Of a stretch of 64,000 bases of DNA, positions 63,740-64,000 are shown piece by piece (within the stretch, counting starts at the first letter, position 1; each line of letters starts with the position of its first letter). The DNA comes from Roridomyces roridus (taxonomy: Eukaryota; Basidiomycota; Agaricomycetes; Agaricales; Mycenaceae): positions 434,001 through 498,000 of the forward strand of contig JARKIF010000027.1 of NCBI GenBank assembly GCA_029378245.1, read 5' to 3'. Under the pieces are notes generated by a model that searched no databases, was not told where the DNA came from, and saw only the letters and a program-made list of their open reading frames with translations. The position numbers and the translations under genes are program-made.

Positions 63740-64000
63740 TCAAGCGCACCACATTTTCGTGAAAAGTGCCTTTCGCACCCCATGTTCACTTAAAAATGCT
63801 ATTCCGCGCCCCATTTCAAGTTGAAAAGTTCGAAAAAAATAGGGCGCGCAACACGACTCGCGCGCGCTCCATTTCTTGTGACATTTATGCACATGCGCGC
63901 TCCATTTCTGATGACCGAGACCGGTCCAGACCCGCGCTCCATTCTTTCGGTGCTAACTTGACAGTGCGCGCGCTCCATTCTTTGCATTCCATGCGCGCTC
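63740..64000. repeat. GC-rich tandem repeat, GCGCGCTCCATT family
   Basis: The motif CGCGCTCCATT occurs five times between about 63868 and 64000, with spacers of 15-40 bp, preceded by a related CGCGCCCCATTT and CGCACCCCATGT. It runs off the window end. Unit structure is irregular. Confidence 0.7.

Noticed and set aside
1..64000. CRISPR arrays, prophage or bacterial operons
   Set aside because: Spliced introns, NACHT/TKL/Zn2Cys6 families and mitochondrial proteins show eukaryotic nuclear DNA; no regularly spaced direct repeats with unique spacers were seen.

Overview
The window looks like nuclear DNA of an agaricomycete fungus, most likely of the Rhizoctonia/Ceratobasidium type (inference from gene families). 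Genes are dense and carry many 43-66 nt introns with GT-AG, and sometimes GC-AG, ends. The families fit: NACHT-ankyrin NLRs, a TKL-type kinase, Zn2Cys6 regulators, zinc-ribbon PARPs and NADAR proteins. No rRNA, tRNA or CRISPR was found.

Layout. 0-5 kb: a hAT-type MITE, NLR copy 1 and a Copia gag fragment. 5-6.2 kb: an unknown protein next to LTR-like DNA. 6.5-8.6 kb: a Zn2Cys6 transcription factor. 10-12.5 kb: a mitochondrial ABC transporter of the Atm1 family. 12.5-17.9 kb: gene-poor DNA with dispersed repeats and an LRR gene remnant split by a MITE. 18.9-19.6 kb: a non-autonomous hAT element with an exact 8-bp target duplication. 19.8-23 kb: NLR copy 2, frameshifted. 23.5-26.8 kb: a kinase and a CNH-domain protein. 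56.9-62.7 kb: COQ4, an acidic protein and PGS1. 63.1-64 kb: a small gene, then a GC-rich tandem repeat running off the end.

The centre is an inverted segmental duplication. Arm A (about 27.05-37.2 kb) and arm B (about 44.5-54.6 kb) face each other across a 7.3 kb spacer. An outer block (15.8-17.5 kb) is separated from arm A by about 9.5 kb, but its partner (54.6-56.3 kb) adjoins arm B. Each arm carries, from outside in, a C2H2 zinc-finger protein, a proline racemase family enzyme, a zinc-ribbon protein, a NADAR protein and PARP-type ADP-ribosyltransferases. Arm A has an extra PARP, and the arm B/spacer side has two extra NADAR genes. In arm A the racemase and two PARPs are frameshifted while their arm B partners are open; one spacer NADAR is also frameshifted.

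The most interesting feature is this ADP-ribosylation cluster: five PARP-like genes (writers), four NADAR genes (predicted erasers of guanine-linked ADP-ribose) and two stand-alone copies of a zinc-ribbon module resembling the PARP N-termini. They are arranged divergently, convergently and in inverted duplicate, about 8-12 kb from a duplicated NLR. A nucleic-acid ADP-ribosylation and reversal system, for defence, allorecognition or selfish behaviour, is an attractive but untested reading.
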